NCBI GenBank assembly: GCA_038503035.1
Contig: JAVSML010001163.1
Span: forward strand, 687,166-751,165
Reading direction: 5' to 3'
Length of the DNA stretch: 64,000 nucleotides
From: Crocodylus rhombifer
Taxonomy: Eukaryota > Chordata > Crocodylia > Crocodylidae
Below the pieces are notes generated by a model. That model did no database searches. It saw only the letters and a list, made by a program, of their open reading frames with translations, and was not told where the DNA came from. Shown in pieces: positions 11,786 to 23,963 of the stretch; positions within the stretch are counted from its first letter, which is position 1, and every line of letters starts with the position of its first letter. Position numbers and translations under genes: made by a program.

Positions 11786-14700
11786 GTGAGAGCATCCCCG
11801 GAGCACCCCTTGCCTCAGGTCTCGAGTTTATTCAGCTCCAGCCCTCGCTTTTTGCTTTAATCCTTGGGCTGAGCTAGCAGGCAAAGGGGTGCAGGTAGGA
11901 CCGTGGGAGCTAAGCGCTCACACCCCCTTGGAGTCCTGCTCCGCCAACCCAGCTGGCAGCGGTCCTGTGCAGGGCATCGGTTGAAACCCGCCTGAGCCCT
12001 TCCGAACTTTTCCTTCCGCAGGTGTCAGTGAGCTCCTCTCCTTTCTTCCTAGTCTAGCCCAGTGTTTCCCAACCAGCACGCCATGGGTTTTTGCCAGGAC
12101 AATGAGCTGCCATAGGTGTCAGGATGGGGGAGTGCCTTCACAGGTAACATTTTTATTAATGGAAGGGTGCCTCAGGTTGGAAAAGGTTAGGAGGCGCTGG
12201 TCTAATCCAGCCAGCCTTTCTGCTGCAGCTGCTGGCTCTGCTCCCGGCTGTTTTGAACTCATTCCAGTAAACTTTTATTTGTTTTTGCTTCAATCTTCAA
12301 CCGAATAATACAGCCCCAACGTATTAGTAAAGCTTTGCATTTCTTTTGACCTGGAGGAAAATGTGTGTCATTGTGCCATAGGTGATGGGGCACGTTGCCG
12401 TCTGCACCTCCTGTTTTCAAAATCCCAGATCCACCCGTGTTAGGAGCAGTCGTGTAACAGTGTTCACACTGGAAGGGGTTACCTAGCCGGGTGGTGGTAC
12501 CTCCAGCACAGGTGGTGTTAAAAGGCAGGTGTGCTAACACTTGTCTGGGACGGTGTGGGTAGAGATGATCCTGGCTAAAGCATAAGTTCCTCAGTCCCTT
12601 GCAGCATTATTTTTCCCTTACCGTCTGTGAATGTCAGAGAATAAACTTTGAAAATCTTGAAAATCTCCAATTTCATAGACATTAGGGCTGGGAGGGACCT
12701 TGGAAGATCTTCGAGTGCAGCCCCTTGAAACATATGTTTCAATAATATTTTTTGTTATCATTTTGACAGGAAAACCCAAGTTGCAATTTTCACAACTGTG
12801 TTTCTGTTCATGACCACCTCTAGTAATGCAGGTCCTGGTTTCCAGAAAGGAGTCTAATGAAAAGTAACTCCACTGGAGTTAATGAAGCTGCGCTGGTATA
12901 AAACTGGAAATCTTTGATAGGAAATAGCTCTTGACTATTAGCTTCAGGTACCGTTCTTAAATGTGCTTCAGTGACTTGAGTTTCATAGTCGCAGTGGCTT
13001 ACAAGTGTAATGTTTCTCCCACTGACGTAGTGGGAGATTTGCCAGGTGGACTGGAGTTAGGGCAAAGCTGAGCGCTTTCGACAACTCCGCTGAAAGTCGC
13101 TATCGAAAGTGGAACTGAGGCCCTTTTTTTAATTTTACCTTGTCTTCTCCCACATAGGTTACAGCAAAGTGTCCTTTCCCTTAGCAGCTGGCACTTCTTT
13201 TGCGGTGGGGAGAATAAGTAAACGCAGCGATAATTGATAATGCAGTCAATGGTCACTGTAGTAGCTGCTTTGCCCAGGTTTGCAAATTGCTGCAAACAGG
13301 ACTAAATGCACTAGAAAACAGGCTACAAGGGGTCTCCAACCTTTTTAAGTAGATCACCTTTGGCATTTAAAAGCAACCCAAGATCTACTGCATGCTGCCG
13401 CCCTCCACCCCCCGCCCAGCAAAGTTGGGGGGAGAGTGCAAGGGGGGGGCAGATCTCAGCCAAGGGAGAAAAAGTTATTTGAGAGCGTGTCTCCCCAGCG
13501 GGTAAGTCCCACCTGCCCGGGGCCTGCTCAACTTACCCCTGCTCCTGCCTCTGCAGCGCTGTTCCTCACCGCAGGGGCCTGGATTTAGTCCCCACGGACT
13601 GACCTGCCGGGCTGGGGCACACAAGTGCGGGCATGCGGGCGCTCATCCCCCCCACCCCAGTCTCGGATCGACTCCAAGAGGCTTTGAGATCTACCGGTGG
13701 ATTGAGATCCACTGGTTGGTGACCACTGGGCTACAGGGAGCAATCCCATGCTGGTTAGGAGGTCAAAAAGTAACAAGGGATGGACCATTCAGCCTGTCTC
13801 TAATTTCTGAGGCTTCTTGCCGTCCTATTTTACTGAGAAAAAAAATGCCAACATTTTGTTTGATGTTATTTGTGCAAAACGCTCAGACTCTCAGCTGAGC
13901 TGGGACCCCAGTGTCCAAAGCGCTGCAGATATTAGCACAGACGGAGACAGCCCTTGCTTGGAAAAACAGGCTAAATACGTGAGACAGACTAAGCCTAGGG
14001 AGGAAAACAAAGGTGAAATGGCCTAAAATCACAGTCAACCAGTGATGGAGCTGGCAGTCAATCCGGGTCTCCTGCCTCCCAGTTGAGTGCTGTCCCCATG
14101 AGCCCTGCCGCTGGTGTTTTGTGCATTGTAAGTTGTGTGTTTCCCACTGTGTTTTGGCAGCGGTTTGAGCTGGGAGCCCCGATCCCGCACAGTGGAGCAG
14201 GTCCACCTGCGCTGCACCGAGGGCTCGCTGGAATGGATGTACCCGGCCCGTGCCCTGCGCGTCGTTCTGGAGCCCAACCTGTCGAGTGCCACGCACACCA
14301 CCATCTGCATCAAGCCAGCGAGCAACTTCCAGGGTGCCAACATCTACGTGGAGCGCGCGGGGCAGCTGCACCTGGTGGTGAGTGAGGCCGAGGAGACATG
14401 GCTGCGCCACGTGTCCTGCTTCAGCGCCCACCCCCCGCAGCGAGTCGCCCTCTTCCTACAAGCCAGCCCGCAGAGGGACATCAGCCGCAGGACAGCCAGC
14501 TTCCAGTACGAACTGCTGAGCAACCAGAGCACTGCCAGCCCCGACATCCAGAAGATGGCACTCGTGGAAGGTAAGGCTGGGACTTCACATATTGCCCCCA
14601 TCCTCCAGACGGGTCTGGTGAGGCCTCTGCAGGAGAAAACCCCTAATGCCCGTCCTCCCTCTGCTGCCTTGTTAAAGCAGCAATATTGACATGGGAGATG

Positions 14701-17700
14701 GATACAGTACTGCATGCTAGGGAGCAAGCTCTGCTTCATGCTCCAAGTACTGTGCAAGGGGAAACTCAGCGGACTGCTTATCACCTGATTCAAATCCTGG
14801 GCGTTTGAGCAAGAACTGTGAGAACCTAGGGAGCAGTATTTCCTCGAGCACCAAAGGGACTTTGCTGCCCCAGTCCTGCTTTCAGTCCTGGGTTCCCACA
14901 TATAGATGATGCTGTTGGGAATTTGATGTTGCATCTGTTCCTACATCTGAAAAAGGCTCCCTTTCTGTTAATTACTGGGGGTCAGATCCACAGGCCACTC
15001 AGATCACCGGGGAATCGTCCCGGTTCTGTGCAGTCGGGACCCCAGCCCCCGTTGGGAGGGACAATGAGTGTGATCCAACCCACAGCATCCGCTGGGCGCT
15101 GGCCAGGTCTCAGAGAGAGTGTTTGATCTACTGCAGAACAGCAAAAGGCTGAGGCTGAGTGTAGGTATATGGGGATAGGCAATTAAAGCAATCGCAGCAC
15201 TTTTCAGCTGGTCTCTCCCCCTCGGCTGTTGCGCAGGGTCTCTGTTCTAAGGAGGAGGCTTAGTAGATCTTCGTTGCTGCTAGCGATTGGGATTTGGAGA
15301 ATAATTGAAGATATCCTCTTATTTCAGGTCATGTTTGTAAATAGGTTACCCAGTGCCTGAGGAGGACACAGGGTTCAACGACTGAGATCATTCGTTTTAT
15401 AAAGCACCTGAAAGCTTCCAAACCCTGATTTAAAATGTCAGTGTTTCCGTGTAATCCTTTCTGCCACTCTGTCCTACGAGAAGGATGCTGCAGCTTTCCA
15501 AGCGTTTGCCATAGCAGGAGGTGGGCAGAAGAGGTTACAGAACTGCTAAGGGTTATAACTGTAGCAACAAGCTCCTTTCAGCGCTGCATCCTAGCATTAC
15601 ACCAATCCCAGTAGCATTCATCTGAGAATGAATTAGGATTTGGGCTTAGCAAAAACAAGCAAAAAATTCCACTAAAATTATTAACGTTTTCAAGCATCAC
15701 AGTCGATGGAGGAGCAAAATACATGTTGCATGCTGATCTGTTCCACTGATCAGTTTAAGAAAGGGCTGTAAGATGCTGCGGTAGCAAAGGGTGGACCCAA
15801 GAAGTCCATTCTAGTTCTATGTTTCTATTTCTTCAACTGTGTATGTATAGTAAAAAAAAATATTTTGGCCCTGACCCAAAGCCACTGAAATCAAGATATC
15901 AGGTCCACACCCCCTTGGATCCATCACTAGCCCCTTAGGAATAATCATTGTATTTATAAGTAACTGCGTCCCTTCTTCTTCAGCGATGTGCCGCCCTTGT
16001 GATGACATGGAGCTTCTCATGGCCATTTGCAGCAGTGACTTTGGTAAGCAGACCTTCATAATGTTGTCTCTTCCTTTGCTGCCACTTTGGATACTTCGTT
16101 CTTTCTGCTTCCCGGTGTCAGATCCTCACTGGCTTGTGTCAAAACAGTTTGATGGAGCAAAAAAAACAAAACATTAGAAAAGAAAAAGGTGGTTGGGGAA
16201 AGGGTGAAGGCAAGCAAAAGGGAGGGTAAGCACATTTCTCTCCACCCACACTACATGCTCTATCACACTAGCCTAGAGAGGTTTGCTTGAATCATTTTAT
16301 CAGCTGATTTCTTGTTCTTGTATTCTTAATGTACGTACGCACGCGCGCGCACGCACACGCGCACACAATTTTTTGCCTCCACCAATCTGATTCTGCAGAT
16401 GAGCACAAGTTGGGTTTTTTTCCCCCTAACCTGCTGTCATTTTAAAACTGTTGTGAAGATATTAAAGTGATCCTTGTGAGGTCCATTCCCTGCTAGGAAC
16501 GGTTTGGCTCTAGCTCCAGAAGCAAATTCAATTTACGCAGATTTTATACGTAAAAACAAATTCTTGGGACCTGCCCTTGCGCTCACTGAAGTCAGTGGCA
16601 GCTAGCCGCCCTGTTCCCTCCCAGAAAGGTTCCTTAGCCCTGATAAGCTGAAGGGCTGATGCCTTGGAGCTGGACCCACATTTAAAACAGTACCCATTCT
16701 CCCACGGCAAAATCGCCTATAACTTTATAGTTGTCCTTTCTATGTCCCTGTCCATCCTGATCCCTCTTTTCCTAACTGTTCTCTCAGTAGTTTAATGCAT
16801 GCACACATGTACATCTGTGTAATGGGAACAGAAAGAGTCAATTGTTTCTGATTTAGTCCATTTGTATAAAATGATTTATAGTTGATTAATGGAGCACTCT
16901 TTCAGGCACATGCATTTGAAGAAAACAAAGCAGCTGTATGCTATAAAATGATAAATAAGGGAAAATGTTAACACGCTGCTGTAGCAAAGGCTTTCTTTAG
17001 CCCTTCTATTTATTTAATTTGGCAAGGTCAATATTGATCTGGTATTTCTCAATATTTTCTCTTGCTCCAAACTAAGATACAGTAATTCTATTGTACTGAT
17101 TTTTCTCAGTACCCAGAATCTGTTACTTTAATTATACTGCTACAGCCAATGCCATGCAACCACCCACATGTGGACACAGCTATATGGTGATAAAAGAATC
17201 AAAAGGAATAAGTGATACTGGCACACACAATCCTTATCCCAGAATAACTGCCTGCAATAGCGGTTATGCCGCTGTTTCCACCTCAGTGAAATAATTGCCT
17301 GCTGACATACTTATATGAGGACAGAGTATTTTCCACACTGTGTTATTAAAAGAGGTCTTTGCAGATCATTTTTCTTTGTTATTTGAATTAATTGGTGCAA
17401 TCTATCCCATTGTTTCTACTTGATGAAGTTATCAGTTCCCATGCAAACGGCTCTCCCTCCATGCAGCCTGGAACACCAGAGACTGACAGATGTGGAGGCC
17501 CAGGGCACACAATGGGGGGCATTTATACTTATAGCATCAACAGACCAGAAGGAATAGCCCTTTGAACTGACTCTATTTATGGCCTGACTTCCTTGCCCTA
17601 AGCTCACAAATCGCTATCATCAACTTCTTTGATTAGAGAAAATAGCTGCTAATGAAAGTGTAAATGACACCGGGCGTGAATAAGGGCTTTATAGTTATTC

Positions 17701-18573
17701 CTAAGGAGGAGGTCTTCAGTCACTAGGCCCTGAGCAGCACAGGAGCAAGTTTGAGCAAGAGGAACAAGTGCATTATAGCTTGTCAATAGACTTGGCTGCA
17801 TCTGATTAAAGATGCTCACACAAAGCGGGAGATGAAGAGCAGAGCAGAGACATCTGTTAGGCTAAGCACAAGAAGCTCTTGGAAATGAAATTAGCTAAAG
17901 AAGGGCCTGGGATTTCCAGAAATCGGCACTTTGTGCCCATGATAGTAATGAGGAGATTGTCCCAAACAGGAGGAGTTAAATGCCAGATCCTTCACAGAGT
18001 CACAGCTAAATCTGTAACCTCGCATGTTGAACGGCTACCAGGAGAACAGCTTCAGGTAAGGAAAGCAGACTGCGATTCCCAGGAGCTTCTAGCTCAGATC
18101 CAGCTGCAGGCCCCTGTTCCCTCCAGCAAGGTGTGGAAACATTAGGAATTTTGCACATGGCTCAGTGGTGCTGCATGCCCCCCGCCAGCTTCTGCAACCT
18201 GAAGCATGATTTACCGGCTGTGCCATAACCAACTTGTCTATCTTCTTCACATCTAGTGGTGAGAGGGTCCATCCGCAACGTGTCCCATGACCCTGAGAAC
18301 CACATGTCACAGGTTGAAGTCGGCATCCAAAAGGTCTACCGGCAGAAAAACAGAGTCTTTCAGCAGGATGAAGCGACCGGTGAATGGAGGGGCCCCATAA
18401 AAACCCTGCTGCGGTGCAGGGTGAAGCAGGGGGCCGGAGACTTTCTTTTCACTGGCAGCGAACATTTTGGTGAAGCGTGGCTGGGCTGCGCCCCAAGGTT
18501 TAAAGACTTCAGTTCCATTTACCAGACCGCCAGAGAAAGGGGAACAAACCCGTGTGAGTTCCAGTTTAACTGA
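11697..18573 (+). CDS. Meteorin-family secreted protein, complete four-exon gene (METRN/METRNL-like)
   Basis: The coding join is 11697-11785, 14161-14570, 15984-16043 and 18257-18573 (876 bp, 291 aa). All junctions are GT/AG and phases agree (2, 1, 1). Residues 1-21 form a Leu-rich signal peptide. The mature part has the ten cysteines of the family (C25, C48, C79, C116, C169, C172, C182 and three in exon 4), with recognisable blocks CSWKGSGL, SLEWMYP, DISRRTASFQYEL, CRPCDD, FLFTGSEHFGEAWLGCAPRF and NPCEF. N-glycosylation sequons occur at N69, N151 and N194. Human METRN is 293 aa and METRNL 311 aa, so the gene is full length. Meteorins are secreted factors in glial/neurite development and, for METRNL, adipose and immune signalling. 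The C-terminal wording is nearer METRNL, but the TRIM25/COIL neighbourhood differs from the mammalian locus, so orthology is left open and no symbol is given. Confidence 0.9.
12060..12199. mobile_element. Short non-autonomous hAT-like transposon in meteorin intron 1
   Basis: A 140-bp unit begins CAGTGTTTCCCAACC and ends GGTTAGGAGGCGCTG; its ends are inverted and CAG/CTG-terminated as in hAT elements. Flanks GTCTAGCC (12052-12059) and GTCTAATC (12200-12207) match at 6 of 8 positions, consistent with an aged 8-bp target duplication. Confidence 0.65.
12671..12730 (-). mobile_element. CR1 LINE 3'-end remnant
   Basis: TTTCATAGACATTAGGGCTG followed by GGGACCTTGGAAGATC is the antisense of a sauropsid CR1 3' terminus. 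A closely similar copy is at 59767. Only the tail is recognisable. Confidence 0.55.
13328..13728. mobile_element. Non-autonomous hAT-like transposon in meteorin intron 1
   Basis: A 401-bp unit has terminal inverted repeats AGGGGTCTCCAACC (left) and AGTGGTCACCAACC (reverse complement of the right end), and GGCTACA flanks on both sides (13321-13327 and 13729-13735). The interior is GC-rich without a coding frame, so it is a non-autonomous copy. Confidence 0.7.
14161..14570 (+). CDS. Meteorin-family exon 2 (N-terminal domain)
   Basis: The acceptor is TTTTGGCAG before 14161 and the donor GTAAGG after 14570. The exon runs from the split Ser30 to Glu166 and carries Cys48, Cys79 and Cys116 plus the motif DISRRTASFQYEL. 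It is clearly GC-rich compared with the flanking intron. Confidence 0.92.
15984..16043 (+). CDS. Meteorin-family exon 3 (CRPCDD motif)
   Basis: This 60-bp exon has acceptor CTTCTTCAG and donor GTAAGC. It encodes MCRPCDDMELLMAICSSDF, matching the conserved family segment with three cysteines. Phase 1 on both sides, so it could be skipped without a frameshift, but that would remove three of the ten cysteines. Confidence 0.92.
16331..16367. repeat. Alternating purine-pyrimidine tract (CG/CA/TA)
   Basis: GTACGTACGCACGCGCGCGC and the following bases alternate purine and pyrimidine with CpG steps, a Z-DNA-prone simple repeat in meteorin intron 3. Confidence 0.75.
17464..17705. promoter_or_regulatory. 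Duplicated non-coding element, copy A (meteorin intron 3)
   Basis: Non-coding block collinear with 24764-25006. Shared landmarks: CAGCCTGG at its start, CTGACAGATGTG, CACAAAT(C/T)GCT, and AAAATAGCTGC followed by AATGAAAGT and TAAATGACA, with first-to-last spacing 175 bp here against 176 bp in the other copy. The middle is diverged. It contains MEIS/TGIF-like TGACAG and an E-box-like CAGATG. A regulatory role is inferred. Confidence 0.55.
18257..18573 (+). CDS. Meteorin-family exon 4 (C-terminal domain, stop)
   Basis: The acceptor is ACATCTAG before 18257 and the TGA stop is 18571-18573. It encodes VRGSIRNVSHDPEN through a C-terminus NPCEFQFN, including LLRC and LGCAPRF. This is the most METRNL-like part of the protein. 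Confidence 0.93.
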
Positions 18574-19150
18574 GACGTCTCCTCCAGGAGGAAGGAGCAA
18601 GGTGCCCTCCTTGTCAGTCCCGTGTCCGGGGGCTGAGCGTGAGGTTGGGCAACGGCCGAAGAGTAAGATTTCGCTAGATCCGAGGCCGGGAGAGCCCCTT
18701 GGAGGTCGTGGTCCTGAAAGTGGTCAAACTAGGGCCGGGAATCCATGAGTGGTTTAGTTTCATGAACTTTCTCTCCCTAGTGACTCAAGTGCAGGTGGCT
18801 GTCCTGCCTTCAGGGGAGATGTACGTGTTTAAAAGCCATGCCTGAGACAGCTCCCTTGATTTGGGGGAGATTCCCCCAAGTGGGTGCCTTATCTGTACTG
18901 TGCTTTTTCATGACCAGTTTCCCTCCTCGCTGCTCCTTCCATCTCTGTTTCAGTTTTTCACCCAGCTGATCCTCCCCACCGCCTCTCTGCCTGGCGCTGT
19001 CCTGCCCACAACACCGGCTGTGGACAATACGCACTTGTCGGCAGTTTGAGCTGAACAGCTAAGTGCCACGGTATAACCCAGAGTTTGTCCAGCCGACGTG
19101 TAGTCCCTCTATCTGGACCGCTCTACTGGGAAATGGAAGTGCATTTAAAA

Positions 19151-19380
19151 CAGGGCGGCCGGGTGTTAGCACTCTCCAAGTGCCCTACCGCTATCCCCTA
19201 CTCTGCTCTCTGCTCCCTGCCCTGCACTCCGCCCATTCGGCTGTTATTTTTTCTGCTCTTTGCCCTATATGCCACTGCAGTGCCTGTGCCTGTCCAGTCC
19301 ACTCCCCAGTCTGCCCTATGCCAGGCACATAGGCTTTCTGTGCCCCCTGTGGCACGCAAGCCCGAGGCTGGCCATCCCTG
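19151..19380. mobile_element. Non-autonomous hAT-like element downstream of meteorin gene
   Basis: Ends CAGGGCGGCC (left) and CAGGGATGGCC (reverse complement of right) are inverted; flanks ATTTAAAA (19143-19150) and TATTAAAA (19381-19388) match at 6 of 8. The CT-rich core (CTGCTCTCTGCTCCCTG) recurs near 22.4 kb and 63.6 kb. Confidence 0.6.
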
Positions 19381-20356
19381 TATTAAAACACGTGCTAATT
19401 AGCCCTCCCGGACAGAATCCCAGCTGGTTTAAATCCTTGGTACATCATTAACTTCAGGGCAGCTACACTGTTGTGCAGCAGAAGCTGCCTTTAATGTAGA
19501 TAAGGACTGTCACGATTAACATCACGCTGTTTCCGGTTATCATCATCATCATCAGTCACGCAATCCCACTTCACACACAGTTTCTGGGAGAAATACTGGT
19601 AAAACTCCTGTTTTTCCAATGGGAGTCTTGCCTGCATGCAGAATGCAGGGTTGGTTCCTGATGCATTTGACTCTCGGTGGACTGGAGCCGGCAGTTGGAA
19701 AGCAGAAAGGGACAAAGTGGAGGGAAGTGATGAATGCCTAGTTTCAGAAACACATAACGATGTCCATTTTACTGAATTTTAAGGAGACATAGATAAATGC
19801 TGTGATTTAAGATTTTTTTCACTGAGTGAGGTTGCTTGCTTAGAGGTTTTTGCACTGTGAACTTTTCTGGGACAAATGCACAGAAGTTTGGAGTTTGGTT
19901 GGTTTCACTATAAAGTTTCAAAGAAAGCCGCATCCACCCCACAGTCAGTAGCTGCTCTGATATGCTGAAGTACATCTCCACCGAGCATCCTTTATATGCC
20001 TTTTAGATTTTACAGATGAATGGGTTAGTCTAAAGGTCAGTGTTTGTTTTGCAAGGTGAGGAAGGATGAGTGCAGTCCGAATTTCCATGTGGTACTTTGC
20101 ACTTTCAAGCATTGTGTTTGCTGTTAGATTAGAAACAGGTGTATTGTATTCTGCCTGTTTGTATATTTGGGATCAAAACTGTAAAGGTTGATTTTGTGAA
20201 TTATTGTGTATTTGTTTTGCCTTTTCTTACAAAGGCCCTTTGCTACAGGGCAGTAGTACAATTAATCTTTGTTTTCAGAATCACTTTGATAGACGAAGCT
20301 ACTAGAAAAACTTGTCATAATATAAAAGTGATGTAGTGAGTGTTAGAGTTTTATTA

Positions 20357-20362
20357 AATAAA
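20357..20362 (+). other. Candidate polyadenylation signal for the meteorin-family gene
   Basis: AATAAA is the first one I found downstream of the stop at 18573 on this strand, which would give a 3' UTR of about 1.8 kb. A hAT-like insertion at 19151-19380 would then lie inside the 3' UTR. Transcript data would be needed to confirm it. Confidence 0.35.
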
Positions 20363-20379
20363 ACTTTCCCAGTATGAAA

Positions 20380-22334
20380 CTCAATGCTGTACAGGATATT
20401 TGCCTATATAGGCATGTGATTTTGATATTTAATATGCAATTCGTATTTTAATATTAATATGATATTGAATATGTCTTTCAATTAGCAGCATGAACCCCTT
20501 GCCGCGGACATGAGATCACATACCTGTTGGTTGGATTCATATTGTAGTTGGTCTAGACTCTGTCTTCCCCCTTCTTTGCATAGAGTTGAGATCCCAAAAT
20601 TAAGACACTGTCCTAAGTAACCAATAGAGCTGGCTGACCATTTTTAAGTGGGGGAAAAATGGTCTTTCTTAGAAATGTTCATCTTCTAGCTTTTCCAACA
20701 ACAAAAAAACCCCCTGTAAAAATCTTGTTTCCCCACTTTTCCTTCCCAACCAGTTTTTCCCTGTGGCAAAACAGAAAAAAGAAAGGAAGGAGGGGAATAA
20801 ACATACTGCAACCCCCCCAAACAAGACATGAAACCTGGAGAATGAATGAGACTTCGCAACGCTCACAAGTTCTTTATGAAAACATAAAGAAAACATTTTT
20901 GAGCCGGCTGCGGTTACAGACCCAGGTTCTAACACAGATGCTTGGAAATAATAAAGACTTCAGAAGAATGTCATTTCCCGTATATTTGCTAACCCCTCTA
21001 GGTGATCGTTTGTACAATGTAGCTAGTACAGATCTAGCCCCCAACCTTGAGTTATGCTGGTATGGGTACAGCTTCCCATGCTTACCACTGTTGTTTCCGC
21101 AGCAAGGTCAAGGGTAACTAGCTTTAGACTAGGCTACTAGAGTAGCAGATGGACAAACCACCCTAAATATTTCACTTCAGATAATATGGCAGGCTAGGAC
21201 CACTGAACAAGCAACAAAGGAGCTAAAGAGTAGCATAAATTCAGGTCACACAACGTTCAATCTCCCTAACTTTACTGGCATTACGAGGTAGATGGCTGCT
21301 AGTTAAGTTAATATATTCAGTGGTTCTGGCTAAATCAAGATCTTTTCAATTTGCTTCCTCACTTTTTTTTTTTTTAATGATCTGATTTGGGAAACCTGCA
21401 AGGACAGTTGAAGGTTTCCTAAGAACTTTTTTTCTATTTAAAGTACCACAGATACTGTTTCTTCCCCTAGCTTCATACCGCACACAGTTTCATACTTAAT
21501 CATAGTCTGTTCTCTACCCATGTAGAATAAAAGGTAAGGGGAAGACTTTTCCTTGCATTATCTGGATTAGCCTCTGTATAATAGGAGCCAATGATTGCAT
21601 TCATGTGCTCGTTATAGTCTTTCTGGACAATAAGGGGTTATACAGACCTAGACAAAGCAAATTATGCAAGCGGTTTGTAATGCGCACAACTTCATTATGT
21701 TTGGCACTGAATGTATCTTAGGTTCACCCATGTCCCATTCACTTGCCCTCTTTGCAAAAGAATAGGCAGAGACTAATTGTGTGTCAAAGGCATGAAGCAC
21801 TCGAAAGGAAAAGGCAATAAAAAATGGAGCTAATTTACAGAGACAGAAAGGTAGGTCGAGCATAAGAGCTACATAGCATCAGAGGTAGAGAGTGCACAGG
21901 AGTGTTGGCTGCAGATGGCCACAATTTCTGCTTGGTAGATGGATTCAACCTCGTCTGTTAGAAATGAGACAGAGAAAAGACCTTCCCTGTGAAACCTGCA
22001 ATAGTGGTTGGATCAAAATCCTCGTGGAAAAGTCCCATCCTAACAAGGCTATAACTAGTGAGGCTTTACAGAAACTACTGTAGAGAAAGCCATGTTTGTT
22101 CCACAAGGTCCTGCTCCTTCAGAGCTTGGGTGCTGGGGTGTGGGACTCCTCTTTTAAGGCAGGACCCAGACCTTGCTGCGAGTAGGCACCCACCTGAGCC
22201 AGGAGCTCCTGTTCTTGGGGGGACAGGAGAGAGCGTCCTTGGCCAGGAAGTCAGAGACCTGGTTTCTCAGTTTCCCCTGCCACCCAGAGGGGATTTGAAC
22301 ACACGTCTTCCATTTCCTAAGAGCGTGCTCTCGC
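20380..22334. other. Gene-free intergenic stretch
   Basis: AT-rich non-coding sequence with a short poly(T) tract near 21365; no gene or complete repeat recognised. Confidence 0.45.
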
Positions 22335-22560
22335 CAAGGGAGGGGCAAGCATTTTGGCAGGCGCGCCACAAATTAGCCCTGCGCCCTCCCCACCTGCCAC
22401 TCTGATCCCCTCCCCATGCCTGCTCTGCTCTCTGCGCCTTGCCATGTGCTCCCTCTCTGATCTGCTGTGTGTCTTCTGCTCCCTGACCTACCTGCCCATG
22501 TGCTGCCTGTCCCTTCCCCCATCTGCAGCATGTCACACTGATGGTGCTGCTTGAAGCGCA
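22335..22560. mobile_element. hAT-like CT-rich repeat, related copy
   Basis: The left end reads CAAGGGAGGGGCAAGCATTT then GGCAGGCGCGCC, followed by the same CTGCTCTGCTCTCTG-type core as 19151-19380. The right end is not resolved. Confidence 0.45.
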
Positions 22561-23090
22561 CATGCTGCGAGCTGGTCGCTCCTGTCCTAAGCCACAGAGT
22601 TTCTGCTGGGCTGTGTGAAGACTTCCCCCTGTGGAAAGTTGGTTCAGAGCACTGCAATCAGCCAGGCCTAGGCGCCTATGGATCTTCTCAGGCCAAGATG
22701 GAAGTGCCTATTCAGTTGAGACATTTAAGCTGGTTTGCGACTGCTGACTATGCGCTCTTATTTGTTCTACTCTTTGCAAACTAGGTGCTTAAATTCTACC
22801 TTGGTCCCGTTTAGGTGCCTGCAAGGTCTATTTGGATCTGGACCTGCATGTGTGTGTGCTGCTGCTAGCACCTGAACCATTGAGGTAAACCCTTCACCTT
22901 TTAATCTCGGAAAGCAGTTGGGGGTCCTTTCCTTGGGTTCTCCGAACTGGTGTCTGCAGTACTAGGCACCTCGTGCACTCCCTTTCTCCACTTCTATTTT
23001 TTAATCAAACCATTCAGTAATAGAGCATTGTATTTACAGACTGTATTTCAGTGGTAGCAGAGAAAGGATATCGGATCTATTCGTACACTA

Positions 23091-23333
23091 TGGGTGCGTC
23101 TACACGGGAGGTTTAGAGTGCAGTAGACTCATTCTACTGCGCATTAGTGCAGTGGGCAAAACCCATGCTAATGCGCAGTAGATTGTCTACTATGCATTAT
23201 GGTCACATAAAGACCACTCGTTTGCACTAATGCCCAGTAGCGCCGAGTATGGCGCATTTAGTACCTGTCATTACAAATAGTAAACTTAAATGTGCCATAA
23301 TTATGTCACATTAATGCACGTGTAAATGCGCTC
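23091..23333. mobile_element. Short non-autonomous DNA transposon, copy 1
   Basis: The left end TGGGTGCGTCTACACG and the right end (reverse complement GAGCGCATTTACACG) form imperfect terminal inverted repeats, flanked by TA. The interior has a perfect 15-bp inverted repeat (TCTACTGCGCATTAG). A diverged copy lies at 32085-32272. Confidence 0.55.
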
Positions 23334-23963
23334 TATATGTAACACTAAAAAGAAGCCCCCCGATGCTATGAAGCATGCCTATTAATAAGTTTTAGACCTG
23401 TCTTTTTTCAGCTAGTTTAATACTGGTAATGAGAAAGGACCATAATCCAGGGTATAGACCGTAAGAGCCGTACCGAGGAGGCCTGGTTCAAACCCATTCC
23501 TTTCCTCACCTCATTCTTCCAGTCTGTAAACAGAGGCTGATCCTTCTACCTAACTCTACACAGGATTTGAGCAAAGCAGTTAAACACACAAGAGCTAGAT
23601 ATCTTTCAGGCATCTCTTGAGCTTGGCAGCAAGAAGTAAGTAGATAAAAGTGAGATTTGCTAATTTTGTGCATCTCATGATGCAGACCGCATACTTTCCC
23701 TCACTGCATCTTGTAAAGGACTCTTAACATTTCTTTAAAATAAAATGGGGTGTCGTTTGTCCTATAGGATTAACAAAGAATGTGGTGGCACTGATACTTC
23801 ACCAAGCAAATGCCTTTACTTCTGAGCAAGTAAAACTTGCTAATTCTTTTGGGCAACCACCTGAAATGCACACGATGCCAGCGAGCAACAGTACTGCTCC
23901 CAATTAGATTGCATGAGCGTTGTTATTGCAGCCCACAGCATGATGATTACCTTGTGTTAAGTA

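Noticed and set aside
11352..11795. 147-aa minus-strand frame with a Gln run
   Set aside because: Antisense of the CTG repeat in the meteorin signal peptide and its promoter.
13883..14431. 182-aa minus-strand frame
   Set aside because: Shadow of meteorin exon 2 and adjacent intron; no domain.
14344..14934. 196-aa minus-strand frame
   Set aside because: Antisense to meteorin exon 2 and intron 2; no recognisable protein.
22058..22657. Overlapping frames of about 100 aa around 22.1-22.7 kb
   Set aside because: They fall largely in a CT-rich hAT-like repeat and have no protein resemblance.
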